DNA of 64,000 nucleotides, from positions 27,307 to 91,306 of the forward strand of contig CAZHTM010000004.1 in the NCBI GenBank assembly GCA_964535735.1, in the 5' to 3' direction. The notes under the pieces are model-generated. The model was not told the origin of the DNA and did no database searches. It worked only from the letters and a program-made list of their open reading frames with translations. Of this stretch, positions 1-8,387 are shown in pieces; the first letter of the stretch is position 1, and every line of letters starts with the position of its first letter. The DNA comes from J089 sp964535735. Its GTDB lineage: Bacteria; Fidelibacterota; Marinisomatia; Marinisomatales; J089. Position numbers and translations under genes: made by a program.

Positions 1-170
1 ACATAATTAAATTCTTCCTGGGCCTGAACATATTTTTTCTTTTCTAAATATTCTTTTCCTTTGTTAAACCTGGTCTCAAAATCCATTTCATCTTCAGGTT
101 TACTCCCAGCACATCCCTGTACGGCGATCCACAATCCCGCACCCAGCATAACTAATAGTATTCGCTTCAT
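1..170 (-). CDS. TPR-type lipoprotein, BamD-like, N-terminal part (cut by window edge)
   Basis: The first 56 codons of a minus-strand gene are present; the rest lies outside the window. The protein begins MKRILLVMLGAGLWIAVQGC, a lipoprotein signal peptide whose lipobox cysteine is residue 20. After the cysteine comes an acidic linker and then residues such as KGKEYLEKKKYVQAQEEF, which look like the first helix pair of a tetratricopeptide repeat. BamD/YfiO outer-membrane assembly lipoproteins start this way, but other TPR lipoproteins do too, so the family name is tentative. It starts 4 bp after the stop of the DUF5683 gene and is probably the last gene of the same surface-protein operon. Confidence 0.6.
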   Translation of the reverse strand, partial: MKRILLVMLGAGLWIAVQGCAGSKPEDEMDFETRFNKGKEYLEKKKYVQAQEEFNY

Positions 171-174
171 TCCA

Positions 175-1086
175 CTACCAAGATAAAGCCAAGGCAATCC
201 CACCGATGCCATAGCGTGACTTTGGATCATATATAAGTCCCATCGTGGGTTGGACTTTGGCCTGTTTTTGGGATTTCCGATTGGAACTCCATAGCGCTTC
301 GAAGGCGCTGGCCACATGGTTAAACATGATGGCACTAACGGCAAAATTTGCCAGTTTCAAATAAGTGTTACTCTTCTCTCGTTGAGATAGATAGTTATCC
401 CGGTGATGAGTCATTATAAGTATTTCGGTACTATCACCCACATCTTTCGCTTGTTCCCAATACAATGGGAACCCATCGGAATCAAAGACATCATCCCAGC
501 CCCCTACAAATTGATCATATTTCCCGATGTTTTCATAGAAATCTCGATCCCTTAAAACAACCAACTCGTCTACATATCCTAACTGACTCAGGGTGTCCTG
601 CGGAACCAGGATACCATTGAGTTCCAAACTCAGACTGTGAGTACCACCAAATCGGACGTCTGGGTAACTCACTCCTAAGATAGGTGTGTTCGCTATAAAG
701 TTCTCTAAGGACCAATGTTCATCTGCATAATTTTCATAACCGATGCGTATATCTTCTGCTCGGGTGGTCCAATTCCAGTAACTAAAAAGACCAAAAAGTT
801 CTACACCAGAAAACAACGCCGTGCGCCATAAAGGCTCCCGATTGTAGTACTGTCCCAAGCCTGGCAACACTAGCGACATAACCAACGGTCGTCCATGGTA
901 TTCGATCTTCACTGTATCCGAAGAATCGGGGGTGTTAACATACGTATATATGCGCGATTCATATCCCGCATGATAATTATCCAGTATCCCTTTCCCGGAG
1001 GCCAGTCCACCTCCAATCAGGAAAAGCACTAGTAATAGACTAAAATCCGAAAAGAATCGTGAAGTAGTATCTGTTTTCATGACCAT
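175..1086 (-). CDS. DUF5683-family membrane/envelope protein
   Basis: 303 aa with an N-terminal signal peptide or anchor (hydrophobic residues about 15-32). Near residue 70 it has the segment SLVLPGLGQYYNREP followed by a second hydrophobic stretch; a 'PGLGQ-Y-N' motif beside a membrane segment is typical of DUF5683 proteins of Bacteroidota and relatives, whose function is unknown. The rest is polar and ends in a conserved-looking hydrophobic tail. ATG codons at 1086 and 1080 both fit. The start overlaps the end of the upstream metallopeptidase gene by about 40 bp, so the two are probably translated from one mRNA. No catalytic motif was seen. Confidence 0.65.
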   Translation of the reverse strand: MVMKTDTTSRFFSDFSLLLVLFLIGGGLASGKGILDNYHAGYESRIYTYVNTPDSSDTVKIEYHGRPLVMSLVLPGLGQYYNREPLWRTALFSGVELFGLFSYWNWTTRAEDIRIGYENYADEHWSLENFIANTPILGVSYPDVRFGGTHSLSLELNGILVPQDTLSQLGYVDELVVLRDRDFYENIGKYDQFVGGWDDVFDSDGFPLYWEQAKDVGDSTEILIMTHHRDNYLSQREKSNTYLKLANFAVSAIMFNHVASAFEALWSSNRKSQKQAKVQPTMGLIYDPKSRYGIGGIALALSW

Positions 1087-4009
1087 AATTCAAGGTTTGA
1101 TCCTGGGTTTGTTTCTGAAATGACGTGAGTCCCCGGTGAATTTCCCAACCGATTGCGACAGGGAAATTATAAAAGCTGAACCCATTTATTCGCCATTGAA
1201 ATCCCAGGGATTGTTTCAAGGAAAAGGTGGTATCCCATGCATCACCGAATTGATATACGATTCCCACAACCGCATTTTGCCACGTCAACCAACCGGTTTT
1301 TATGTGTGTCTCCCGAACAATAGGGACACGAAAAGTCATCCGTTCGATTGCCAGATTCCGACCCTCAATACCATAAAAAGGATATCCCTGAATACCTGGC
1401 AAACCGCCTCCAAAATAATTAAAGAAAGAATCTGCTGAAGAATTTGAAATCCAGCCCAACTTTGTTTCCGTCGTCACCGTCCAGCGTGAAGTTCCTGGAA
1501 TTTCACCAGACCACTGGAAACGTCCATCCAATCTGAGAAGATCATTGGGAATGAACACTTCTTGCAATGTGCCCGCGTCAGTCAAATCCAAACCGTCAAT
1601 AAAATCATTCCACTCGTAGGTTAATCGTAAGTCTATATTTATTCCATTGGATGGGTTAATATTTCCATCAAACCGTGGCTGGTGAATATCCGTTTTCCAA
1701 TGAATCCCAGCCGATGAACCCCGGAAATAATCGTAGGCAATGCCCCCTTGAAGCGCTTCCCCGGGAATGGATTCCTTAATAAATGCCCGATATCGTTGCC
1801 AGTTCCCGTACACCTCCAGAGTATGGATGCCATAGATGGGTATTTGAAGTCCTCCCTGGAACTGAATCAACCGAAAACGCAGATTATTGTCAATAGAATA
1901 CACACTGTAGAAATTACGCTCAAAGGTATTGCGCGTCAGGTACGTGGCTTCAGCATAAAGGGTGGGAAAGAATCGATGAAATTCGAAGCGGAAAAATAAA
2001 TCCGCATCCTTGGTCCGATTCAGGGTGGCCCCACCAAAAAGACTCAGTCGATTCAATATTTCGCTGGAATAAAAATAAAATCCTGGTTTAAGAGTGTTGT
2101 AATCCACCATGAGCCGCGGCAATACAAACATGGGCGGAAATTGATCTTCATAGGGACGAATCTCATAATCCAGGTCTGTTTCAAGAATGGGAGGTTTTAA
2201 GTGTCCGTTCCGACGATAGTAAGAGGGCGAATATCCTACCGCCTCTTCTGGAACCAGTTCCAAGCTATCCATCAGGGCAATCTTATAGCCACCGTCAGTA
2301 TACTCAACATATAGGCATTGGCCCGAGGCATTCACATCCGGCATGAACGCGCCACCTAACACATTGGTCACATAATATTGATCATCGGTTTCCGGATCAA
2401 TCCGATAGAGGTTGAAAATCCCGGTACGATCATCGGAATATATCCAATCTCCCTGGGGAGTAATGGTCAGGTCCCGCTCATCCCATTCACGGGTATTCAG
2501 AAGGGTCTGAAGCGTAGAATCAGACATGGTATAGGCCATGATATTCCGGAAATGGTGTTGGGTCACATCAAAGATCAGACGGTGATCGGTCCTGTCATAA
2601 CGGAGATGATGAACCAGGCGATGATCTTTAAAATCCGTCAATTGATACACCGAACGATCAGACAAGGATAACAAAAACACGTTTTCCATCCCGTCTGTGG
2701 AGGAGATATAAGCAATCGCCGAATCTCCGGGAATAAATACCGGTGATCGCCCTCTTGAATCTTTGGTAAGTCGAGTGGATTTTTCCTTCTCAAGATCATA
2801 GACAAAGATATCGTTATAACTTGAACCGGCCGCATTGGGATGATCCGGTCGTCGGCTGTAATAAATGTATCGTCCGCTGGGATGCCACGAGGCGGCGGTT
2901 TTTACGCCCTTATCCACCAAGATATCCTTCCCGGTTTTCATATCACGATAATAGAGGTTTGTTTGACCAAAATAATCGTTATCCCGATTAGAAATATATA
3001 AAAACCGAGTTCCGGAAGGGCTCCAAACAGGATACAGGTTTGTGGTCCCTTCTGTCAGAAGTAAACGACCCTTAACTTCGTGATCCCTCACGGATTCTGT
3101 AAGAATATGGTATCGCTGGTTGAGCGTATTAACAAATTGTTGATACAGACTATCCCCGTCAATGCCAATAGTCTTTTTAATCGCCCGGTTCAATGAAAAC
3201 TGGGTTGGGCGGGATAATTCCGTAACCAATTTTCTGAGTTTATCTGTGCCATATTTCACCGCAATGTACCGAGTAAGCGCATAACCCGAATTATACACTG
3301 ATTCATTACCGATTCCTGACTTGCCAAATGAATTCATGGCCGGAAACGTTAATAAATTGTCGTGCAATGCCCGATCTCTCAGAATCATGTCCCGATGAGT
3401 ATCCCACATATCATAATCCGACCCTGCGAATTGGAACTGCGCCATTCCTTCCGCAAGCCAGGGCGGAACGATCGTACCTGGAATGGCATAACTGATGATT
3501 GTGTTAGGATACCCAAATAACACATCTTTTCTTTTCTCTGGTTCATATCCAATCCATTGGAGGTACATGGCCGGGATTTTCTGCCCCGCTTTCATCGATT
3601 TTTGCATGGAAACGATATGGGTGAATTCATGCGTCACCACATTTTGCAACCAGCGGTGACTCCCTCTCAACTCATAATCCAGAGGACTGGCCCAAATCAC
3701 AATTTTATTGTCATAATAATACGCCGCTCCATTGGCGATATCATCTGTGTCCATGAAGATTAGGTGGGTTTTGGCCTGGGGTTCAAATTGATACAGTTCC
3801 GTAACTTTTGGATAAATCAATTCCGCTACCCTGGCCCCTTCCTGAGCACTGTGAAACGTGGCGTCGTAAAAATGAATAATGAAGTGTTCGGTCTCAAACG
3901 TCTTCCAATTTAATTCCGGATGGTTGTAATCAAACTGACCATACGCATGGCTTGATATAAACACTATGAGAACGAATAATAAGTGTCTTACATAGAAGTG
4001 TTTTTTCAA
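1040..4009 (-). CDS. Outer-membrane metallopeptidase: peptidase-MA domain, TolB-like propeller, BamA-like barrel
   Basis: About 989 aa from a TTG start at 4009, whose TTGA overlaps the TGA stop of the upstream gene. This start gives a clean signal peptide (KKHFYVRHLLFVLIVFISS); the open frame extends further upstream to 4111, but that part lies within the upstream gene and lacks a signal. Residues about 100-300 carry the zinc motif HEFTH (H127, E128, H131) and a later WLAEGMA glutamate, as in gluzincin-like peptidase MA proteins. The middle has repeats of the PD40/TolB propeller type (for example TNLYPVWSPSGTRFLYIS). The last 330 residues alternate polar and hydrophobic like an Omp85/D15 surface antigen barrel. 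Substrate unknown. It follows a T9SS cargo gene. Confidence 0.75.
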   Translation of the reverse strand: MKKHFYVRHLLFVLIVFISSHAYGQFDYNHPELNWKTFETEHFIIHFYDATFHSAQEGARVAELIYPKVTELYQFEPQAKTHLIFMDTDDIANGAAYYYDNKIVIWASPLDYELRGSHRWLQNVVTHEFTHIVSMQKSMKAGQKIPAMYLQWIGYEPEKRKDVLFGYPNTIISYAIPGTIVPPWLAEGMAQFQFAGSDYDMWDTHRDMILRDRALHDNLLTFPAMNSFGKSGIGNESVYNSGYALTRYIAVKYGTDKLRKLVTELSRPTQFSLNRAIKKTIGIDGDSLYQQFVNTLNQRYHILTESVRDHEVKGRLLLTEGTTNLYPVWSPSGTRFLYISNRDNDYFGQTNLYYRDMKTGKDILVDKGVKTAASWHPSGRYIYYSRRPDHPNAAGSSYNDIFVYDLEKEKSTRLTKDSRGRSPVFIPGDSAIAYISSTDGMENVFLLSLSDRSVYQLTDFKDHRLVHHLRYDRTDHRLIFDVTQHHFRNIMAYTMSDSTLQTLLNTREWDERDLTITPQGDWIYSDDRTGIFNLYRIDPETDDQYYVTNVLGGAFMPDVNASGQCLYVEYTDGGYKIALMDSLELVPEEAVGYSPSYYRRNGHLKPPILETDLDYEIRPYEDQFPPMFVLPRLMVDYNTLKPGFYFYSSEILNRLSLFGGATLNRTKDADLFFRFEFHRFFPTLYAEATYLTRNTFERNFYSVYSIDNNLRFRLIQFQGGLQIPIYGIHTLEVYGNWQRYRAFIKESIPGEALQGGIAYDYFRGSSAGIHWKTDIHQPRFDGNINPSNGINIDLRLTYEWNDFIDGLDLTDAGTLQEVFIPNDLLRLDGRFQWSGEIPGTSRWTVTTETKLGWISNSSADSFFNYFGGGLPGIQGYPFYGIEGRNLAIERMTFRVPIVRETHIKTGWLTWQNAVVGIVYQFGDAWDTTFSLKQSLGFQWRINGFSFYNFPVAIGWEIHRGLTSFQKQTQDQTLNYGHENRYYFTILFGF

Positions 4010-6849
4010 TTCACAATGCCCAGTTTCAGTATTTTGGTTTCGGTTTCTGTTCCTGCAGAGGCGATTATCCGGGCAAAATAAATTCCTGGTTCCTGGCCGC
4101 TGACATCCCACCGGATTTCATTCGGGAGCAAAGGATGGGGATTATTCAACACCCAGCGCTTTACAAAATAGCCCGCTAGGGAATAAACCTCCACTTCCAC
4201 TTTTTCCGCCGTTCCCACGGTGATGCGAAAGGTTACGTTCCCCTCTTTCGCCGGATTGGGATAAACATAGGTTTTTGCTGTGAAAAGAAGTGGATCCTGA
4301 TCCGGGTTCGGTAACGGGGAGCTGCCAATCACTGTTCGGGACTGAAACACATCCCCATTGGGCAATGTCCAACCACTCTCGTCCAGCGACAGGTCAGAGA
4401 TGAACCAGGCACTGTTTTGACAGACCAAGATGGATTGTCCCTGTGTAGCGGCAATTTGTAATAGACTATCGGAGGGATCGGTCCCAAAACGCAATTGTAA
4501 TTGCCCACCGGATCCCCAAACAGTGATCACACCACTGGAATCTTGAGTGACGATCTCCCGCCCTTCCGTCTCCAGGATATCACCGGATAAAACTCGTCTC
4601 ACCATCCCCACTTCGATGGGAAATCCGGATAACAATGCAAAGTTGACATCAAAGGCGTATAGCAATCCGTCATTCGCAATCGCGATACCATCCGGGAGAT
4701 TATCGCGATTCAGGTCCGCTATAATGATCTGCGAAAAGTGCACGGAAGGAAATCCAACGGTTAGATCGGCATCATTCTTTTGGATTCCGCCAGATGGGAG
4801 TATTTGAAATTTAATTTGAGTTTCTGGCGTAAGAATATCTTTGGAATCGAAAAGATTTATACTCGCCATATTCTCTCTATCCGTCCATGTCGCTGCAATA
4901 ATACTTAAGCTATCCTGACTCACCGACAGCCGTTGATTTTCTTCGTAAATCAGCACCCGATTTTGATCGTCTTCTCCTTCTACATAATAGATGTCACCGT
5001 CTCGGGGAAAGGATCGGGACCAGATCCAAGAAAATTGCGCTCCTGCGGCATCATATTGGTACCCGGTTACGTGGAAGGAATCGGCGGTTGCTTCCACCAC
5101 CGTTAACTGATTATAGGGAAACCTCCCCGTTTGCACCAAAGTAAATTCAGCCGCCAACGGCTCATGAAATACATGGCGATCCTGTTGACTGTCCAAGGTC
5201 CAGAGGCGATTTTCGCCCCCGATGATTTCCGCAGTTCCATCCTCATCAAAATCATAAACCAGATGCAACGGTTCATCCAAGTCTGACAGCTCCGAAATTT
5301 TTCGTCCGTTGCGAAGAATGAAGGTCATAGTATCCGCCGGAGCACTGATGCTATCAATAATCACGAAGGAGTCGGCGCCGGAGTTCAGTCGCGTATCAGG
5401 GAAGGTCAGGGGGCCGAATTGGGGATATCCTCCAGCCGAGGCGGGATTCACCCACTCATGTTCTTTATTCCCCTTAAACCAAAGGTCCCCGAAATATCCC
5501 GCGGAAGGATCGGCTGTAAGAAAAATATTGGGATAGCCAATGTCCTGAGCACCATCCGCCTCCTCAAGATCAACACCCCGTGAGTGTTTATTGCCATTAA
5601 TGGAATAAGAATTCAAACCTTCCTGTATCCGAGATTCATCGATATGCCAAATCAGTAACCCTGTTCCTGGCAATCCAATCTCATAGTTCTCAAAGCCCGT
5701 GATTACGCCCGTAACGGGATCCGTGGTGTGAGGAACAGAATCAATGATGATTTCAACCAAAGGCGGATAGCGGCCGGTCCTGTCCCACATAGAATAGCGG
5801 GTGGAATCCAGACTCACCCCGTCGCGCCAGGCATTATTACGCGCTTCAACCAGAAAATATTCGCTGGATGTCATTGAAATTTTCGCGATGTCATCTTTCT
5901 CATGAGAAATCAGGCTAACATCCTCGGGGGCATTCATATCCTGGGGATGTTCCCAACCAGCATAAATCCGGGTCCATGCATCCGGTGGAGCGGGAATTAG
6001 CCCGCGGGCATTATTGGAACCCTGATCCATGAGCGAAAATACACCGACACCCGATTCTCCCGTTTCCGTATCCCACAGGGGAGGGAAACCCAAAGCGAAT
6101 CCGGTCATGAGGGTAAGCGTTCCGGTTAAGGCGTACTGGTAATCACAGGGTTCTGCGGAATCCAGCAAAGGATTGGATTCAGAATAGAGAAGATGATTTT
6201 GCGTTTCAGGGAGAATCACTCCTTGGGAGATAGTAACGCCCCCAATGGTAATGCCTTCCGTACCTAACGCGTCCCGTATCATTTCCTGGTCCACAAATGT
6301 TGATGGAATATCCTCTGGCGTAGGATCTAAAAACGGGAGTGAAAAATCCTGGCCAATTCCAGCGTGAAATACGATAACAACATCGGCGCTGGAAAAATCA
6401 ATGTTATCACGTTGGTAAGCTTCCGTAATCGCGTCTCGAAAAAGTTCTACCAGACGTTGGTCTGCCACTTCCGGTTCATTGTAAGGGTGATAATAGGACA
6501 TGGGTTGAGAAAGAGTGTACACATCCCCATTCTGCAACGGGTAAATCTCAGATTGCACGAGATCGACCCCCAACTGGCCGTAACTTACCCACCGGAAATA
6601 ATGATCAATGGCTTGAAAATGACTTAAAAAATAATTTCGGTCATGGGGTGGCGGATCCAGGGTATATCGGCCACAGGTATCAAAATCCGCGCTCATGAGG
6701 AATTGACCGTCGCCCGTTGTACCCGGAGAATCGTCGACGGCAAATTCCACCCGGATTCCGATGATGATTTTATCGCCGGTAAGGGAACTCCCAAAAACAA
6801 GAGCAGGAATAATCCAGACGACGAACAGAATTGTCCGGATCATGGACAT
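4006..6849 (-). CDS. M6 (immune inhibitor A)-like secreted protein with T9SS sorting domain; protease motif degenerate
   Basis: About 947 aa from ATG 6849; a TTG at 6861 is also in frame. The signal peptide precedes a 300-residue domain that aligns by eye with M6 metallopeptidases: the block GVGVFSLMDQGSNN followed by PDAWTRIYAGW is the family's post-catalytic signature. Where active members have HEFGHALGLP, this protein has TLTLMTGFALGFP, so both zinc histidines and the glutamate are missing. The middle holds FG-GAP/propeller-like Asp-rich repeats such as DLNRDNLPDG. The last 85 residues (from about VYPNPAKEGNVTF) form a type A T9SS sorting domain, so it should be exported through the type IX system. 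It lies directly downstream of a PorV-family gene. Confidence 0.75.
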   Translation of the reverse strand: MSMIRTILFVVWIIPALVFGSSLTGDKIIIGIRVEFAVDDSPGTTGDGQFLMSADFDTCGRYTLDPPPHDRNYFLSHFQAIDHYFRWVSYGQLGVDLVQSEIYPLQNGDVYTLSQPMSYYHPYNEPEVADQRLVELFRDAITEAYQRDNIDFSSADVVIVFHAGIGQDFSLPFLDPTPEDIPSTFVDQEMIRDALGTEGITIGGVTISQGVILPETQNHLLYSESNPLLDSAEPCDYQYALTGTLTLMTGFALGFPPLWDTETGESGVGVFSLMDQGSNNARGLIPAPPDAWTRIYAGWEHPQDMNAPEDVSLISHEKDDIAKISMTSSEYFLVEARNNAWRDGVSLDSTRYSMWDRTGRYPPLVEIIIDSVPHTTDPVTGVITGFENYEIGLPGTGLLIWHIDESRIQEGLNSYSINGNKHSRGVDLEEADGAQDIGYPNIFLTADPSAGYFGDLWFKGNKEHEWVNPASAGGYPQFGPLTFPDTRLNSGADSFVIIDSISAPADTMTFILRNGRKISELSDLDEPLHLVYDFDEDGTAEIIGGENRLWTLDSQQDRHVFHEPLAAEFTLVQTGRFPYNQLTVVEATADSFHVTGYQYDAAGAQFSWIWSRSFPRDGDIYYVEGEDDQNRVLIYEENQRLSVSQDSLSIIAATWTDRENMASINLFDSKDILTPETQIKFQILPSGGIQKNDADLTVGFPSVHFSQIIIADLNRDNLPDGIAIANDGLLYAFDVNFALLSGFPIEVGMVRRVLSGDILETEGREIVTQDSSGVITVWGSGGQLQLRFGTDPSDSLLQIAATQGQSILVCQNSAWFISDLSLDESGWTLPNGDVFQSRTVIGSSPLPNPDQDPLLFTAKTYVYPNPAKEGNVTFRITVGTAEKVEVEVYSLAGYFVKRWVLNNPHPLLPNEIRWDVSGQEPGIYFARIIASAGTETETKILKLGIVN

Positions 6850-6870
6850 GGGTCGACTCAAATACGCCGG

Positions 6871-8238
6871 TTAAAATTCCATGCCGAGAGAAAACCGCAT
6901 GGTATTCGTCAGTGGGTGTCCGGGAGGGCCGGACGTATATCCAAAATCAAAACCATACCCGGCGAAACGGAGTCCAATCCCAAAAGTGGGATTATATATT
7001 TTCCCGGTCTTGTCATATAAATAACCTACCCGGAGCGCAAAATAATTGGAATACCAATATTCCAGACCGATATGATGCACCAATTTATCAATTTCATTCA
7101 TAATCGTCCGGTCTTTGGCGGAACCCACTTCCTTCTGGCCCCATTCATTATAGATGCCCCAGCCCTCATCGCCAAATTCCAATCCATTGGCGGGATCGGC
7201 ACCTGCCTTGACAATTTCCCCTTCATCTAAATCGATTTTACCATTGTGATTATTATCCTGCCAATCGTAGCCCCCGATGATTCGATCATTGGTACCACTG
7301 GAGGTGGATTTGTCAATATCGCCCCCTAACAGCCAGTCATCTACCCAGGATGTGAAAATCGCTATATAAATGGGATCGGTGTGGGCTGTCTCTCTCTGCC
7401 CCTCTTTATTGTATTCCGGATTCTTGGTAGTAGGATGCCCGAATTCATCATATCCGCCCACATAGCCGTCCCCATCCCAATCCATATCCGGATAAGTAGC
7501 CACCAGCAGTTTTTGAATGTCATAAGACAAGCTCAGCCGATTGTACTCCGATTTCACAAGTTTAAAATTCATCCCCACCGTCAAATTGGTAGGTTGGGGA
7601 TCGGCTTGCGCCGGGTCAATGAAGGAAACTTTCGGACCGATATTGGTGATGGTGGCACCAAAATCCATCCGTGATCCAAGTAAATCTTTTTTCAAATACC
7701 CAATATCAAAACCAAAATCCGTGGATGTCCCCTTCCCTTTTTCCGCGCCAGCGCCCTGTTCAGCCAGATGCTGATAGGAAACCTTTACATTCAACCCAAA
7801 CGAAGATCTACTAGAGAGCAGGGCACTGTAGGATCCGGCCATCGCCAACATGTAACTGGTAAAGGTTCCCAGGTTTTGTCCCGTTTCGTCGGTCCGGATT
7901 TGTTGCCCCAGCCCTAAATAGATCAAATGTCCACCAACGGTTCCAAGGTGGGGAATTTCATGACGCATGGTGAAAAAATCATAATACAGATCGTCAGCCA
8001 GGTTGGGTAGCCAATTTACATGCATTAACCCCACTTCATTGCCCTTTAGAAAACCCAGTCCTGCGGGATTCCAATAGGAGGCATAGGCATCGTCCGCTAT
8101 CGCCACTTGACTTTCGCCCATGCCGCCAGCACGGGCTCCGGGTGCAATGAGTAGAAATATCGCCCCGGCTTCACTCTGCGCGTATAGACTAGATAACGTA
8201 AACAGAAGAAGCACACCTCTGGTGAACACTAATTTCAT
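6871..8238 (-). CDS. PorV/PorQ-family outer-membrane protein with two EF-hand-like loops
   Basis: 455 aa with a signal peptide cleaved near residue 20 (SLYAQS). The N-terminal region (APGARAGGMGESQVAIADD, then AYASYWNPAGL) is the hallmark of the PorV/PorQ (UPF0164) barrels, which act with the type IX secretion system in the outer membrane. The remainder alternates in beta-barrel fashion and ends in Phe (LGMEF). Residues 240-375 form an unusual insertion with two calcium-type loops: D253-x-D255-x-D257-G ... D264, and D328-x-N330-x-N332-G-K-I ... E339. The start has a GGAG ribosome site. It is the first gene of the surface operon and has a plausible promoter about 90 bp upstream. Confidence 0.8.
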   Translation of the reverse strand: MKLVFTRGVLLLFTLSSLYAQSEAGAIFLLIAPGARAGGMGESQVAIADDAYASYWNPAGLGFLKGNEVGLMHVNWLPNLADDLYYDFFTMRHEIPHLGTVGGHLIYLGLGQQIRTDETGQNLGTFTSYMLAMAGSYSALLSSRSSFGLNVKVSYQHLAEQGAGAEKGKGTSTDFGFDIGYLKKDLLGSRMDFGATITNIGPKVSFIDPAQADPQPTNLTVGMNFKLVKSEYNRLSLSYDIQKLLVATYPDMDWDGDGYVGGYDEFGHPTTKNPEYNKEGQRETAHTDPIYIAIFTSWVDDWLLGGDIDKSTSSGTNDRIIGGYDWQDNNHNGKIDLDEGEIVKAGADPANGLEFGDEGWGIYNEWGQKEVGSAKDRTIMNEIDKLVHHIGLEYWYSNYFALRVGYLYDKTGKIYNPTFGIGLRFAGYGFDFGYTSGPPGHPLTNTMRFSLGMEF

Positions 8239-8324
8239 TTTAACTTTTCTCCGATGTTGTTGTTTTGTCCCATTCGGGAATCTGTTAGCCAGGTGCTATA
8301 TGCTTCTCCTTTAAAGTGGCGGCG

Positions 8325-8354
8325 AATCTATTTCCCACATTTGGTTGCAGTCAA
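8325..8354 (-). promoter_or_regulatory. Putative sigma70-type promoter for the PorV operon
   Basis: On the minus strand, TTGACT (8354-8349) and TAGATT (8330-8325) are separated by 18 bp and lie about 90 bp upstream of the PorV-family start codon, in the 149-bp gap after the TRAP permease gene. The match is by eye only. No clear terminator hairpin was seen between the two operons. Confidence 0.35.
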
Positions 8355-8387
8355 GTAATGAATCTTATCTCTATTTTGTTCCTTAAT

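Noticed and set aside
1136..1438. 100-codon plus-strand frame near the left end
   Set aside because: Antisense to the C-terminal barrel of the metallopeptidase; low-complexity composition.
4010..4111. N-terminal extension of the metallopeptidase frame (ATG 4111)
   Set aside because: The extra 34 residues lie within the upstream gene, are Arg/Asn-rich and would put the signal peptide internal; TTG 4009 fits better.
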